Positions 51,701-61,784 of a stretch of 64,000 nt of DNA are shown here, in pieces. Position 1 is the stretch's first letter. Every line of letters begins with the position of its first letter. The notes under the pieces were generated by a model. It did not search any database. It worked only from the letters and a program-made list of their open reading frames with translations, and was not told the DNA's origin. The stretch spans positions 310,001 through 374,000 of the forward strand of contig CAJNAR010000169.1 of NCBI GenBank assembly GCA_905220665.1. Direction: 5' to 3'. The position numbers and the translations under genes are program-made. This stretch comes from Albugo candida (lineage: Eukaryota; Oomycota; Peronosporomycetes; Albuginales; Albuginaceae).

Positions 51701-54700
51701 ATGTCACAAAGCACAGAAACCGATCTATTTGATACTCATAAAGCTGCAGATATGTCTGATAAGGATGCAAACTCCACTAATGAAGGTGGGAAGTCTGTGC
51801 CTCAATCCCCTCTCACCGTATCGACCGCAAATACGCCTCCAACGACAACAAACACAGTTTCCTCACCAAGAAATGAATTTTACGTGTCACAACGCATGAC
51901 CCCCGACTTCGAATCCAATCGTATCAACTCACTTTCCGTTGAGGAGCAAGAAATCCTCGCAAACATTCAGGACTTACAGCTCCAACTCATGAAGGTAAGA
52001 TTCTTCAGTGAATTGTTACAATTATATGACTTGCAGACCTCAATTCACTTGCACTTGCTAATGTTGAACTTGCGCAGTTGCGCGCTGAACATGACGAAGA
52101 CAGCGAGGATGAAGAACACTCGCGTTTTGGACCAACGGCTCTTTCTTCGTCCATGTTGAACAACATCAATCCTCTTCCCTCCAGCCAGCTGATTATTGTG
52201 TCCAACACACTGCCTATCGTCTTGGAGCGAGTTCCACAAACAGGAAGATGGAGAGCGATCAAAACCACTGGTGGATGGGATAAATTAATGTGCCTTACAG
52301 ACGTCAAAAACAACCTACAATTTATTTGGATCGGACACGTCGGTCAGCACATACCGAAACACGAGCAGGATGAAGTGAGGCGGCTACTGAAGAAACATAA
52401 TTTCGTACCGGTATTTTTCTCATCGGAAAGTGTTACAAATCGGTACAATATTTTCTCTTCGGAAGTGCTTTGGTCCCTTTTTCATTATGTGGCGGAACCA
52501 GTGGCGACATCCACATTTTCAGCGCATGGAAATGGAGCTTGTGCCTCGCAATTTTATGCATCGAAAAGATTTAATAAACAAGACTGGAGAGCCTATGAAG
52601 CAGCCAATGAGAGTTTTGCGGATACAATTGCTGAAGTTTACAATGAAGGAGACTCGATCTGGATTCACGATTATCATTTGATGCTACTGCCAGAATTATT
52701 GCGTCTACGGATTCCATCGTGTTATATTGGATGGTTTCTGCACTCACCTTTTCCAACATCCGATGTTTACACTCGAATCCCTGTGCGATCGCAATTACTG
52801 ACTGGTGTTTTGCAAGCGGATTTGGTCGGATTTCAGACGTTTGATTATGAACGACACTTTTTATCAGCATGCAAACAATTACTCGGTGTCGAGTGCTCTT
52901 ACCAGGTGATTCGCTCTCCGTTGGCAGATCGAGACCACTTTACCTCTATCGGGGTTTTCCCTATTGGCATCAGTATCGAACCGTTTGCAAAAGCGGCTGC
53001 TAGTGTATCGACACTGCATCGCGTTGATGAATTGCACCGTAAATTTGGTGACAAACGTATCATTTTGGGCGTTGACCGCTTAGACAATGTGAAAGGTATC
53101 CCTCACAAGTTGTTGGCAATGGAATGCTTGCTGGAAAAGTTTCCAGAATGGCAGAACAATGTCGTTCTGGTACAGATTGGAATCACATCGCGGTCCGGTG
53201 GTGCAGCGAATGACACGGGCATCATGGAAAACACCGCTTCAGACACTTGCTCGAGTACTAAAGAAGGGAACGAGTCTGTTTCTGGAACGGAAGCATCCGC
53301 ATCGGAAGAAACAAGAAACTTGTCCAAAGGCGAGTCTGATGGGATACACTCTACAAAGAAAAGCTCACTGCAACCGTCTACCAGTGAGCTACAACAGGAG
53401 ATGAGCTCGAATAGCTATCGCAATTTGCTGTCACACGTCAATCAACTTGTTGGTCGTATCAACGGGACATTCGGTGGCTTGCACTATGCACCTATCCATT
53501 TCCTACACCAAACATCCACTTCACACGAAGAACTCTGTGCTCTGTACGACCTGGCGGATGTATGTTTGGTTACGTCGACAAGAGATGGCATGAATCTCGT
53601 TTCACACGAATTTATCGTCTGTCAGCAACATTTCACGAGGCGGAAAGATCATCGTCATAATTTTGAAGCTTCCCCAAAGAAGGATATATCGTCACAAAAG
53701 GCAAATGATTCCCCATCTTCGTCAAGTTGTCAAAATCCCAAACCAGGCGACCCAACGTCTATAGCCGTCTCACCGACAAACATCCTGACGCAATGGGACG
53801 GAGAAGAGGGAGGCCCAGGTGTGCTAGTTCTCAGTGAATTCGCTGGATGCTCGCATTCTCTCAGTGGAGCCATTGTTGTCAACCCTTGGAATACCGAGAA
53901 TGTAGCTCTGACTGTTCACCAAGCGCTGGGTATGTGTCGAACCGAACGTGAATTGAGGCAACAAAAGCTTTACCGTTATGTTTCCACCAACACAGCAAAA
54001 GCTTGGGGACTTCAATTCCTGAATGCATTGAGTAATGCGGCTAACAAAAATCGTGGCGATACCAGACAATTACCCAAATTGGATCAAAAAGCCATTATGG
54101 AATCGTACCGAAACTCTGAAAATCGCGTGATCATCCTAGACTACGATCGGTCTCTATGCCCCCAACACTCTTCGCTGCTCCCCCTTGCGGCTGTCGGGCC
54201 CAATTTCAAATCCCTTTTGGATGCACTAAGCGCGGATCCTCGCAACACTGTCTTTATCGTGAGTGGACGAGAAAGAAAGTTTATCGAAACTTGGCTCAAC
54301 GGTGTTCGCGTTGGTGTCGCAGCTGAAGACGGATTTTTTTATCGCATGAATCTGCAGAATTCACGCGAGCGCTGGAAGACAATGAGCAAATTCCAATACG
54401 ACGTCGCAAGCAGTCGTGTGTATGGCAGTAGCTCTGCCAGCACAGTTGGACCACTCCATTCAGGCGATTCTGGAGTAGAGAACACGCGAAAGAACAGAAG
54501 TATGAGCGTTGGAAGTGGCAGTATCCGTAGCCGAACATCTATGAGTCATCAGGGAAGTGCAGCGAGTCCTACATCGGCTACTACTCGATACCCACCATCC
54601 ACGACAGGTTTATCGGATGCAGACGAATCTGAACTCGCGGGAGCGACAAGCGGAGGAGTTGAGTATTTAGATGTTTTCCAAGAGTGGTCTCGCCCTGAGG

Positions 54701-55506
54701 ATGAAGACAATATGTCGTGGAAGAACTTGGTGCTACCTACGATGGAATTGTTCACCGACAGAACACCTGGTAGCTACATCGAAGAGAAAGAGAGCTCCTT
54801 GACGTGGCACTATTGCGACGCTGACTCTCAGTTTGGCAGTTGGCAAGCAAAAGATCTGCAAATCATGCTCGAACGCCAATTGATTGGTACTGCGCTGGAT
54901 GTTTATCAAGGCCAATTCTTTGTGAGCGTGGAGCATGAAGGATGCACAAAAGCCAAGGTTGTGGAGGGAGTCTTGAAATATTTATCGCTGCCACAGCAAC
55001 TCGCGGCGAAAAATATGAAGGAAGTGGATTTCGTATTATGCGTCTGCGATGACGTATCCGATGATCAAATGTTCCAGACGCTGCATACGTTATTCCTCGA
55101 ATGTCGAGAACGTCATGAACGGCGAAGTCGCGAGGAACGTGATGCAATGACTCGGCCTAAAGAATCGGCAAACAGCAAGATTGATGGAAACTCAAGCTTG
55201 AAAGTGTCGCCTTTAGAAACGCTCGAGAAGAAGAAGAAATCGTTGACTGCGACTGCAACCACAGAAGAAGAGAAAGAATTGGAATGTTTCGAAGACCAAG
55301 ATCCCGATAATATGGTGACGTTCAGTCGACTGCACAAAGTTCCCGTCCGTATGTCAAATGCTGCCTCTATATTCACCGTCGTCGTTGGTAGTGATGTGCG
55401 TCATAGCGGAAGCTCCAGTCGGCATCAACGTGCGTGTGTGGTGGATTCTCTGGTCGATGTGCGGAAGGTTCTGCGCGAATTTGTAGATATCAGCGCATCT
55501 CAATGA
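51701..55506 (+). CDS. Trehalose-6-phosphate synthase/phosphatase-like protein
   Basis: Two exons, 51701-51994 and 52078-55506, with an 83-base intron, giving 1240 residues. The acceptor GCGCAG (52072-52077) was chosen to keep frame. After a Ser/Thr-rich tail and coiled coil (50-115) comes the GT20 domain: IWIGHVG, WIHDYHLMLLPELLR, GWFLHSPFPTSDVYTRIPVR, GVDRLDNVKGIP and TRDGMNLVSHEF, the donor/acceptor contacts for UDP-glucose and glucose-6-phosphate. Two Ser-rich insertions interrupt it (about 53220-53400 and 53640-53790). A HAD phosphatase-like domain follows with LDYDRSL (usual LDYDGTL), VSGRERK and CDDVSDDQMF (usual GDD.TDE). GT20 looks active, while the phosphatase motifs are partly altered. 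A Ser-rich insertion and acidic tail end the chain. Confidence 0.9.
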
Positions 55507-55656
55507 GTTTGATCGCTTGTCGGATTTCGGATCAACTTTGATCGATACCATCTTTGTGTTTCTAATTTCGCCATCAATCAACAGCTTTGTTTCATTGATC
55601 GTGTTCTTATCTCTCTGCTCTCATACCATCTCCATAGGTCAAGCAGTCACATGCGA

Positions 55657-57078
55657 TCAAAGCAGCTCGTAGAAATACTCGAGACCTATGATGATATCCA
55701 TGTCAATCAGGAGCAAAGTACACGGAAGGCCTCAAGTACCTTGTCCAAGCTCCCAAATAGCGACTCCAGCGCAAGACCGCTCCTGAATGAGCACAAATCG
55801 ATCGCGTAGGAATTCAAGACAAGGATAGTATACGCGGTGAAGATGGTCGTGCTCCTTGTATTTGAAGAAGCATTCCTGTGACCCAAAGTGAGTTTCGAAT
55901 GAGTGGAATTGCAGTGGACATACGTGAGCATTGGAATCCCATTGCAGTGAGCCATTCGGGTCGGTTGCCTGAGCAGAACGCAATACTGAAAGGTAGGAAG
56001 ATCCAATGATGGCGTCTACATCTTCCGACGTTTAGCAACACACTTTGAAAGTACACAGGCCGCCACCATTGTTATCGTAGCCGTAAAATGGGATTCCAAT
56101 CAACAGCTTGGAACGATGCCTGGCGGAAATACGATCCAGCGTCTTTGATATCCAATAAAGCGGTGCGTTAGGCCCCGGAGCCTGATAGTCGTACGCATTC
56201 ATTGAGAAGCGATGGACCACTGAAGCGAGACGATCCAACATCTCGGACGTAATCGCTGGCGTTCCCTTCCGATAAAGCATCAGAAACAACTCCATCGCGA
56301 CTCAAACTCACATTTGCTTGACTCTTCCCAATAACAAGAATGAGGATTTTCTTTGCGTCTTTAAGAGATTCTCCAAGCGATATGATGAAATTCAGAACAA
56401 GCGCATGTAATGGAATCTATACATATCACAAGTGAGCGTCGTATCGCTATTTCCCAAAGCCAAACCTCGAGAGTGATCCCATCGAATTGGTGCTTTACCA
56501 CCTCGTCGATAATTGTGTCAACCACATCAGAAACATGAGCTTCGTCCCACGTTTGACGTTCGTAGATCACTCGTGGGACAATTTTCGCATCGGTTTGAGT
56601 TCTTCTCATCCAATCTTGATCGACATCATGGGATCCTGTCAAGATGAATCCGTTGGATACATGGTCACGAATCTACAAATGAGATCAGCCTTTTGACCGA
56701 CAAGGAGGTGGCTTAGGCTCACCTGATACCAAACCGGGACGATATATGTCAGTGTTTTACGAAACCGTTCAGCCATGTCATAGCCTTGACCGTTCCATGG
56801 TGTCACGTATCCCAAAGTCTCCAGCGGAAATTTCTTTTCATGCTCAAAACGTGAAGAGGACGTTAACGACCGGGTGATGATTTCAGTGAAACTTCGCGTA
56901 AGTTTTGTATCGGTATTTCCTTTGCACTGCTCTGATTCATCGATACTGCAGGTCTCCGTATCGGCATTCGTCTATGCAAAGAGTGGTAAATCAGATGGAA
57001 GGCTGAGGATACGTCACAGACACTTTGGAAGCGAGAAAGAGGTTGAAGCAGACAGATGCAAAGCAGAGAGTATTTCAT
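55657..57078 (-). CDS. CHID1-like GH18 (chitinase-domain) secreted protein
   Basis: Eight exons: 57078-57022, 56971-56723, 56672-56466, 56416-56312, 56265-56055, 56015-55924, 55875-55740, 55685-55657, giving about 361 residues. Introns are 39-53 bases. Matches to chitinase-domain-containing protein 1: [48 protein letters not shown] (usual place of the GH18 catalytic motif, without the DxxDxDxE set), [27 protein letters not shown], and the end [17 protein letters not shown]. The N-terminal 19 residues ([17 protein letters not shown]) look like a weak signal peptide. In animals CHID1 binds carbohydrate and has lost hydrolysis; the same seems true here. The junction near 56016-56054 has more than one possible donor/acceptor pair. 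Confidence 0.85.
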
Positions 57079-57142
57079 TCGAAGAAGACTTCTATTTAGA
57101 CAGATAATATCGACATACCCGACAATTACGACTTATTCGACA

Positions 57143-58435
57143 TTATGGAAATGATGGAATATTGACCCAAATTAGTGCGATTGCTACGAGCATGTACGCA
57201 GTGATAAGCATGGATCCTTCGAGCCAATTGGATTTTCCATCGGCAATGATGGCGTACGCGATGATCACCGACATCATGTAGATCAATATCTCAAACTCTG
57301 GAAACGCTAATGTCATGGGTTGACCCATGATCCAACCAGCGATGACGACCACGGGTACAACAAAGAGAGAAACTTGAGTCGCGGAACCCACAGCCACACC
57401 CATCGCAAGTTCCATTTTACCATTTCGTGCAACACGTATAGCGGTTACATGTTCCACTGCGTTTCCGATAATTGGTAATAATATGATACCCACAAATGAT
57501 TTGCTCAGATTCATATTGGTTGTAAATCCATCGATGGAAGATACCAGAAACTCGGAAAATATGGACACGATTATGGTTGCCCCTAACAAAACGACCGCAC
57601 TCGCTCGTTTCGATAGTTCCACTTGCTCTTGCGTCCCTTCTTCTCCTTGAAATATATGTGAATGAGTATGTAGCTGAAAAATCAATAGTTGTGCATACAT
57701 AAACAATAGAAATAATGCAGCGATTCGAGACAACGCCAATGTTCTTTTCATTTTCTCGTCCTGTGTCTCATGATCCGAGAAGTAATAAATGTACGATGGA
57801 AGAAGCATTGCGAAGCTTGCCAGCATCAACAGAGAGGAATTCGCACTGGCACCCACCGCATTAAATACATTCTCAGTAGTTGACATCCCACCAGCGATAA
57901 AACTGCATCCGAGTACAAGCAGTAGATTTGACAAAACTGAGCCAATTAATGAAGACTGCACGACCGCGATTTCTCCCTTACTGAGCGCGAGCACAGCCAC
58001 AACCACTTCCACCGCGTTTCCAAATGTCGCGTTTACCAAGCCACCGATAGTTTCACCAGTGTGAATAGCCAGCGCTTCCGTTGCTTCACCCAGAACATTT
58101 GCCAGTGGTATCATTACAATGAAATTGAGTGTGAAAATCCATGTATCGTTCCAATGCGCCACGTACGACCAGATAGCGAACGGCGCAAAGAATAGCAAGA
58201 TATTCAGTCTGGATCCAAATAATAGATTTTTTATAGCTGTTAAATCCGCTCTCCAGGACTGATGTATACTACTTCCCGATTCATAAGACGAACGCAACAA
58301 AGAGATGCGTTCCCGAGAATTTTTTGCAAAACCGTGTAGATTCGACAATTCCGGTACGCTGCTTTCGTCCGCGCTGTTAGAACTTTGCTGCTGTCGAGCC
58401 TTACGAATTGACGCATTCGCTTGTCGTGTGTGCAT
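57143..58435 (-). CDS. CAX-type Ca2+/H+ antiporter
   Basis: Single exon of 430 residues. An N-terminal cytosolic tail of about 60 polar residues is followed by 11 hydrophobic segments. The two CaCA repeats are explicit: GNAVEVVVAVLALSKGEI with SLIGSVLSNLLLVLGCS, and GNAVEHVTAIRVARNGKM with GVAVGSATQVSLFV. These GNxxE and GS..(S/T)(N/Q) pairs bind the ion. An acidic/His-rich loop (LHTHSHIFQGEEG) lies between the halves. The protein would move Ca2+ into vacuoles against a proton gradient. Motifs are complete. It is minus strand, 64 bases downstream of the GH18 start codon. Confidence 0.95.
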   Translation of the reverse strand: MHTRQANASIRKARQQQSSNSADESSVPELSNLHGFAKNSRERISLLRSSYESGSSIHQSWRADLTAIKNLLFGSRLNILLFFAPFAIWSYVAHWNDTWIFTLNFIVMIPLANVLGEATEALAIHTGETIGGLVNATFGNAVEVVVAVLALSKGEIAVVQSSLIGSVLSNLLLVLGCSFIAGGMSTTENVFNAVGASANSSLLMLASFAMLLPSYIYYFSDHETQDEKMKRTLALSRIAALFLLFMYAQLLIFQLHTHSHIFQGEEGTQEQVELSKRASAVVLLGATIIVSIFSEFLVSSIDGFTTNMNLSKSFVGIILLPIIGNAVEHVTAIRVARNGKMELAMGVAVGSATQVSLFVVPVVVIAGWIMGQPMTLAFPEFEILIYMMSVIIAYAIIADGKSNWLEGSMLITAYMLVAIALIWVNIPSFP

Positions 58436-58672
58436 TCTCAGCGACTCACGAAAGTGACTATTTCAAGCGAATGCGAAACAGTTCAGCGACAAGTGCGTAT
58501 AGTATACACTCGCATGTCTTTTTGTCACCTTCCAATCGCTAAAAGCTGATTGAGGACTCGACATCAATAACATGAAATATTACGTTAGAGCACTGATAAC
58601 AAGTATCAAATGGAATCATTGCAAACGGTTCCGATGCTGTGATGCGACCACTCCTGTCGGTCGCAGTACGAC

Positions 58673-59224
58673 ATGGCCTCAGCTCTAGATCCTACAGTCA
58701 AATTGGACGATACAAACTCAGAGAAACAACCTAACGTTTGTATAGGATTTTTTGCATTCCCTGATGGATCGCGTTACGGTTTGCACGCAATTTTGTATAC
58801 GATCAGGTCCTCAACCTTGTATGTATTTGATTAGAGGGCGAGTATATCGATGAGGATGAACGGATCTGCCGACACGGCAAAGGTACGTATGTAGTCGGAC
58901 CAGAATCGTACGAAGGATATTGGGAAAATGATGAAATGCATGGAATCGGAACTTATACTTTTGCAACGGGAGCGAGATATGAGGGAGAATTTCAACGAAA
59001 CGAGTTTCTGGGAAATGGATCCTATTACTGGCCCGATGGTGCCACATATCACGGCGCTTGGAACCATAACAGGTATGAGTACATGCATTTCCTATCGCAT
59101 TGGCTCACTGTCCGATAGAATGGATGGAAGCGGTGCATACAAAGATAAAGACGGGGTCGAATGGCGCGGCCAATTTGTTAATGGGAAATACAACAATGGA
59201 AGAATCTGTCATGTTTTACGATGA
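58673..59224 (+). CDS. MORN-repeat protein (149 residues)
   Basis: Three exons, 58673-58778, 58835-59072 and 59119-59224; introns are 56 and 46 bases, both GT..AG with frame kept. At least four MORN repeats are read as Y(E/W)G.(W/F)......G.G: the segments FPDGSRYEGEYIDEDE, VGPESYEGYWENDEMHGIG, ATGARYEGEFQRNEFLGNG, PDGATYHGAWNHNRMDGSG and GVEWRGQFVNGKYNNG. MORN repeats support membrane- or cytoskeleton-linked proteins. The small size suits flagellar or membrane scaffold proteins such as radial-spoke-type, but the partner is unknown. The start is at ATG 58673, right upstream of the first repeat. Confidence 0.88.
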
Positions 59225-59785
59225 AAGTCGCTGGTTTCGATATACACAGGAAACTTCTTTGATTGACCTTTGCCAGGTGATGAGAGACTACTTGAATGCA
59301 CTGATTTTTCCAATCTTTCCTTCTTCTGGCTGTTCCCCTCTCTTAAATCCTGGCGAGATCAGACAATCCGTCTCTTATAATAAATATGGGCTACTCCTGC
59401 AGTAATGACTGACTTTTTCCCCATTCTTATTACACCTTGCGCCATACCAAGATCACTTTGCAATAGCGAAATGCCCAATGAACCCGACAAGATCCTCAAA
59501 GCGTGAGAGCAGTTAAGTACAATCATAGTAAGCGGTGTTGACAGCTAGTCGTCTCATATCAAACACAGTGCGTCACTTTACACTCTCCTTATTGTTCGAC
59601 GTCGAATGTCTTTATGCTTGACGCTTGACTATCTCATAATCAGCTTGGTAGAAGCGCGTATTACACATCAGAAAAGTTAGACAACTTTGTTATTTCTTAG
59701 CAAGCCATGTTATGTGGCACCGTAATAAGAGACGGATGAGCTTATACTAAAAAGCAAGAGATAGCCATTAAAACTCGCAAATCTC
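59225..59785. other. Intergenic region upstream of KTI12
   Basis: About 560 bases, no credible reading frame or RNA gene. It contains the 3' flank of the MORN gene and promoter of KTI12. Confidence 0.5.
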
Positions 59786-60780
59786 ATGCCACTTGTAATT
59801 GTTTGCGGCATTCCTGGCGCTGGGAAAACGGTGGTCGCAAAAGCGTTAGTCGAATGGATAGCCTCTGGTTCCACGCTCAAAACGAGATATATCACAGAGT
59901 CCACAGTCGGCCGAACTCGCTCGATCGCATATCAAGGTTTATTACTCGTTGTTGCTTCCAATCGCTACATACTCTTTTTATAGACGCAAAAGAAGAAAAA
60001 ATTACGCGAAGCGCTCTTCGTGCTGCAGCGGAGACAGCGCTCAATCATGAGACCATTGTGATTCTGGATGCTATCAATGACATAAAAGGAGTTAGATATG
60101 AGCTTTTTTGTAAGGCAAAAGCGGAAAATACGACATATTGTCTTGTACGTGCGTATGAGTGATGACTGTCGAGCGCTGTCTTAGAAGCATTGTTGATTTT
60201 TTCAAGCAGTTGTATGTCGATGTATCGCTGGACACTGCTTTGAATCGAAATGCTCTTCGACAAGACAGATTTGAGGCTGATATGTACGCATTTTCTTCCT
60301 TTCTTTGATCCGCTGCTGTATTTTGTGCATAGTATCAGAGCAATCGCTCAACGTTTTGAAGTCCCCAATGAGCAACATCGATGGGACCGTCCGCTTTTTC
60401 ATATTGCGCTGAAAGATGGTAATGTGCTCGATCTGGTGCCATTCAAATCGATTGTCAATGCGATCCATAACGGAAAACGTGTGAAAGCGGGATCGGCCAC
60501 AAAAGCACCACCGAGAGCTTCTATGAGCTTTGTGTCGGAATTAGACCGCATCACACTGGAGATCGTCGATTTGATTCTAGCAAGTCAGCAAGATGGTCAA
60601 GTTGGCGGCGAAATAATCCTTCCAAACGTGGGTAAGAGCCTCTCTCTGAATAAGATTATACCGGCAGTAGAGCTCCGACGTCATCGTCGCCAGTTTCTCA
60701 GCATCCAAAAAGCTCACCCATGCACAACGTCTGAGCTTGCGACTCGATTTGTTGAGTTCCTGCGTCAGCAAATAAACTAG
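59786..60780 (+). CDS. KTI12: KTI12-like P-loop ATPase (Elongator-associated)
   Basis: Four exons: 59786-59936, 59984-60144, 60210-60283, 60339-60780, giving 275 residues; introns are 47, 65 and 55 bases. MPLVIVCGIPGAGKT is the Walker A, ESTVGRTRSIAY follows, and TIVILDAINDIKGVRYELFC contains Walker B (ILDAIN) and the KGxRYEL block. EVPNEQHRWDRPLF and the C-terminal helices with RRHRRQFL complete the KTI12 fold. KTI12 acts with Elongator in making wobble-uridine modifications of tRNA, using ATP hydrolysis and tRNA binding. Length and motifs match the family, so it should be functional. The stop codon is 26 bases from the convergent Frag1-like gene. Confidence 0.9.
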
Positions 60781-60806
60781 AAACTTTTCAAAAATGTCTT
60801 GTTCTC

Positions 60807-61784
60807 TTAACTCTGTATTTGGACCTCTACGTAATCGTGACGTTGTAACAATACTCCAAGCCAAGATAATTCACTTGCAACAGTTCCAAAACACATGAGT
60901 TGGGATAGAATTGCTGTAAATTCGAATAAAGCCTCCTGCGTGGCGGTAAACCCCAATGGATTCGCCCAATGCCCATTTACAGACATGAACAACAACGCGA
61001 CTACAGCACAAGCAAACGTGAGTGAATTCAACTAGCGGAGGTGTAGATCTGCTAGTTACGTACACATTATGGTAGATACTAAGCCTCCAACCATAAACAC
61101 GATACCGATTCGGTACGCGAAATAAACACTGGCACTGGTACCTCGCGCACTCCAGCAACGTTTGATGAGTTTGTAGAGATCCAAGGGAAGCCTCAAATAC
61201 TCATTCAAGGACATACAAACTTCGAGTTTTCCGTCTTTAAACACATCTGAAATGAGTTCACGTCGCAGGAGCTTCATTCTTGTGCACATGAGTGTTATTA
61301 TTCCAATCCAGGAAAACAGAAAGAATAGAGAGCAGCTAAGCACGTGGATGATGTGATAGTTGCCCATGTCATACACCGCTAGCAACGTCAATGCGACCGA
61401 GCATGCGACGAAAAAGAGCGTACTGATCCAAGATAGCACGTTTTCGACGATGTGGCGTTCGGGTTCTTGCTGCTTTGATGTGGTCTTTAATTGTTCAGTT
61501 TTACTTTTTTGCATTGAAATACGTATGTGAATGAGAAAAAAGTGGAGGATTGTCCCGATTGCGATAAAGAGAGCTGTTAGCGACATTCCGATTGAAAAAA
61601 AAGTCTTTTGAGGATTGTATTCGGCTGCATACGATAAGGTCGGACATCGCCGAGCACAGCTGAACTGGTTAACGCATGCAAGCGATATGGTACCCACGAG
61701 TGTAAAGGTACCGATGATTGGGACCAATAAGGCAAGGATGCCGAGATTATTGAGGATGTTGAAGGTTTGTGGGAATGGAACCAT
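60807..61784 (-). CDS. Frag1/DRAM/Sfk1-type multi-pass membrane protein
   Basis: Two exons, 61784-61080 and 61031-60807, with a 48-base intron (GTATCT...CTAG, phase 0), giving 309 residues starting at ATG 61784 (MVPFPQTFN). Six hydrophobic segments are visible: ILALLVPIIGTFTLVGTI; FFSIGMSLTALFIAIGTIL; two in the middle (WISTLFFVACSVALTLLAV, IIHVLSCSLFFLFSWIGII); and FMVGGLLNSLTFACAVVALL and FEFTAILSQLMCFGTVA. The first loop has CPTLSYAAEYNPQKTFF, like the P.IS....P....F segment of the family. Members in animals and fungi act in GPI-anchor remodelling or lysosomal/plasma-membrane lipid control. The alternative donor (GTACGT at 61063) puts the second exon out of frame. Confidence 0.6.

Noticed and set aside
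61063..61158. GTACGT donor at 61063 for the Frag1-like gene
   Set aside because: It would put the second exon out of frame and lose two transmembrane helices; GTATCT at 61079 keeps them.
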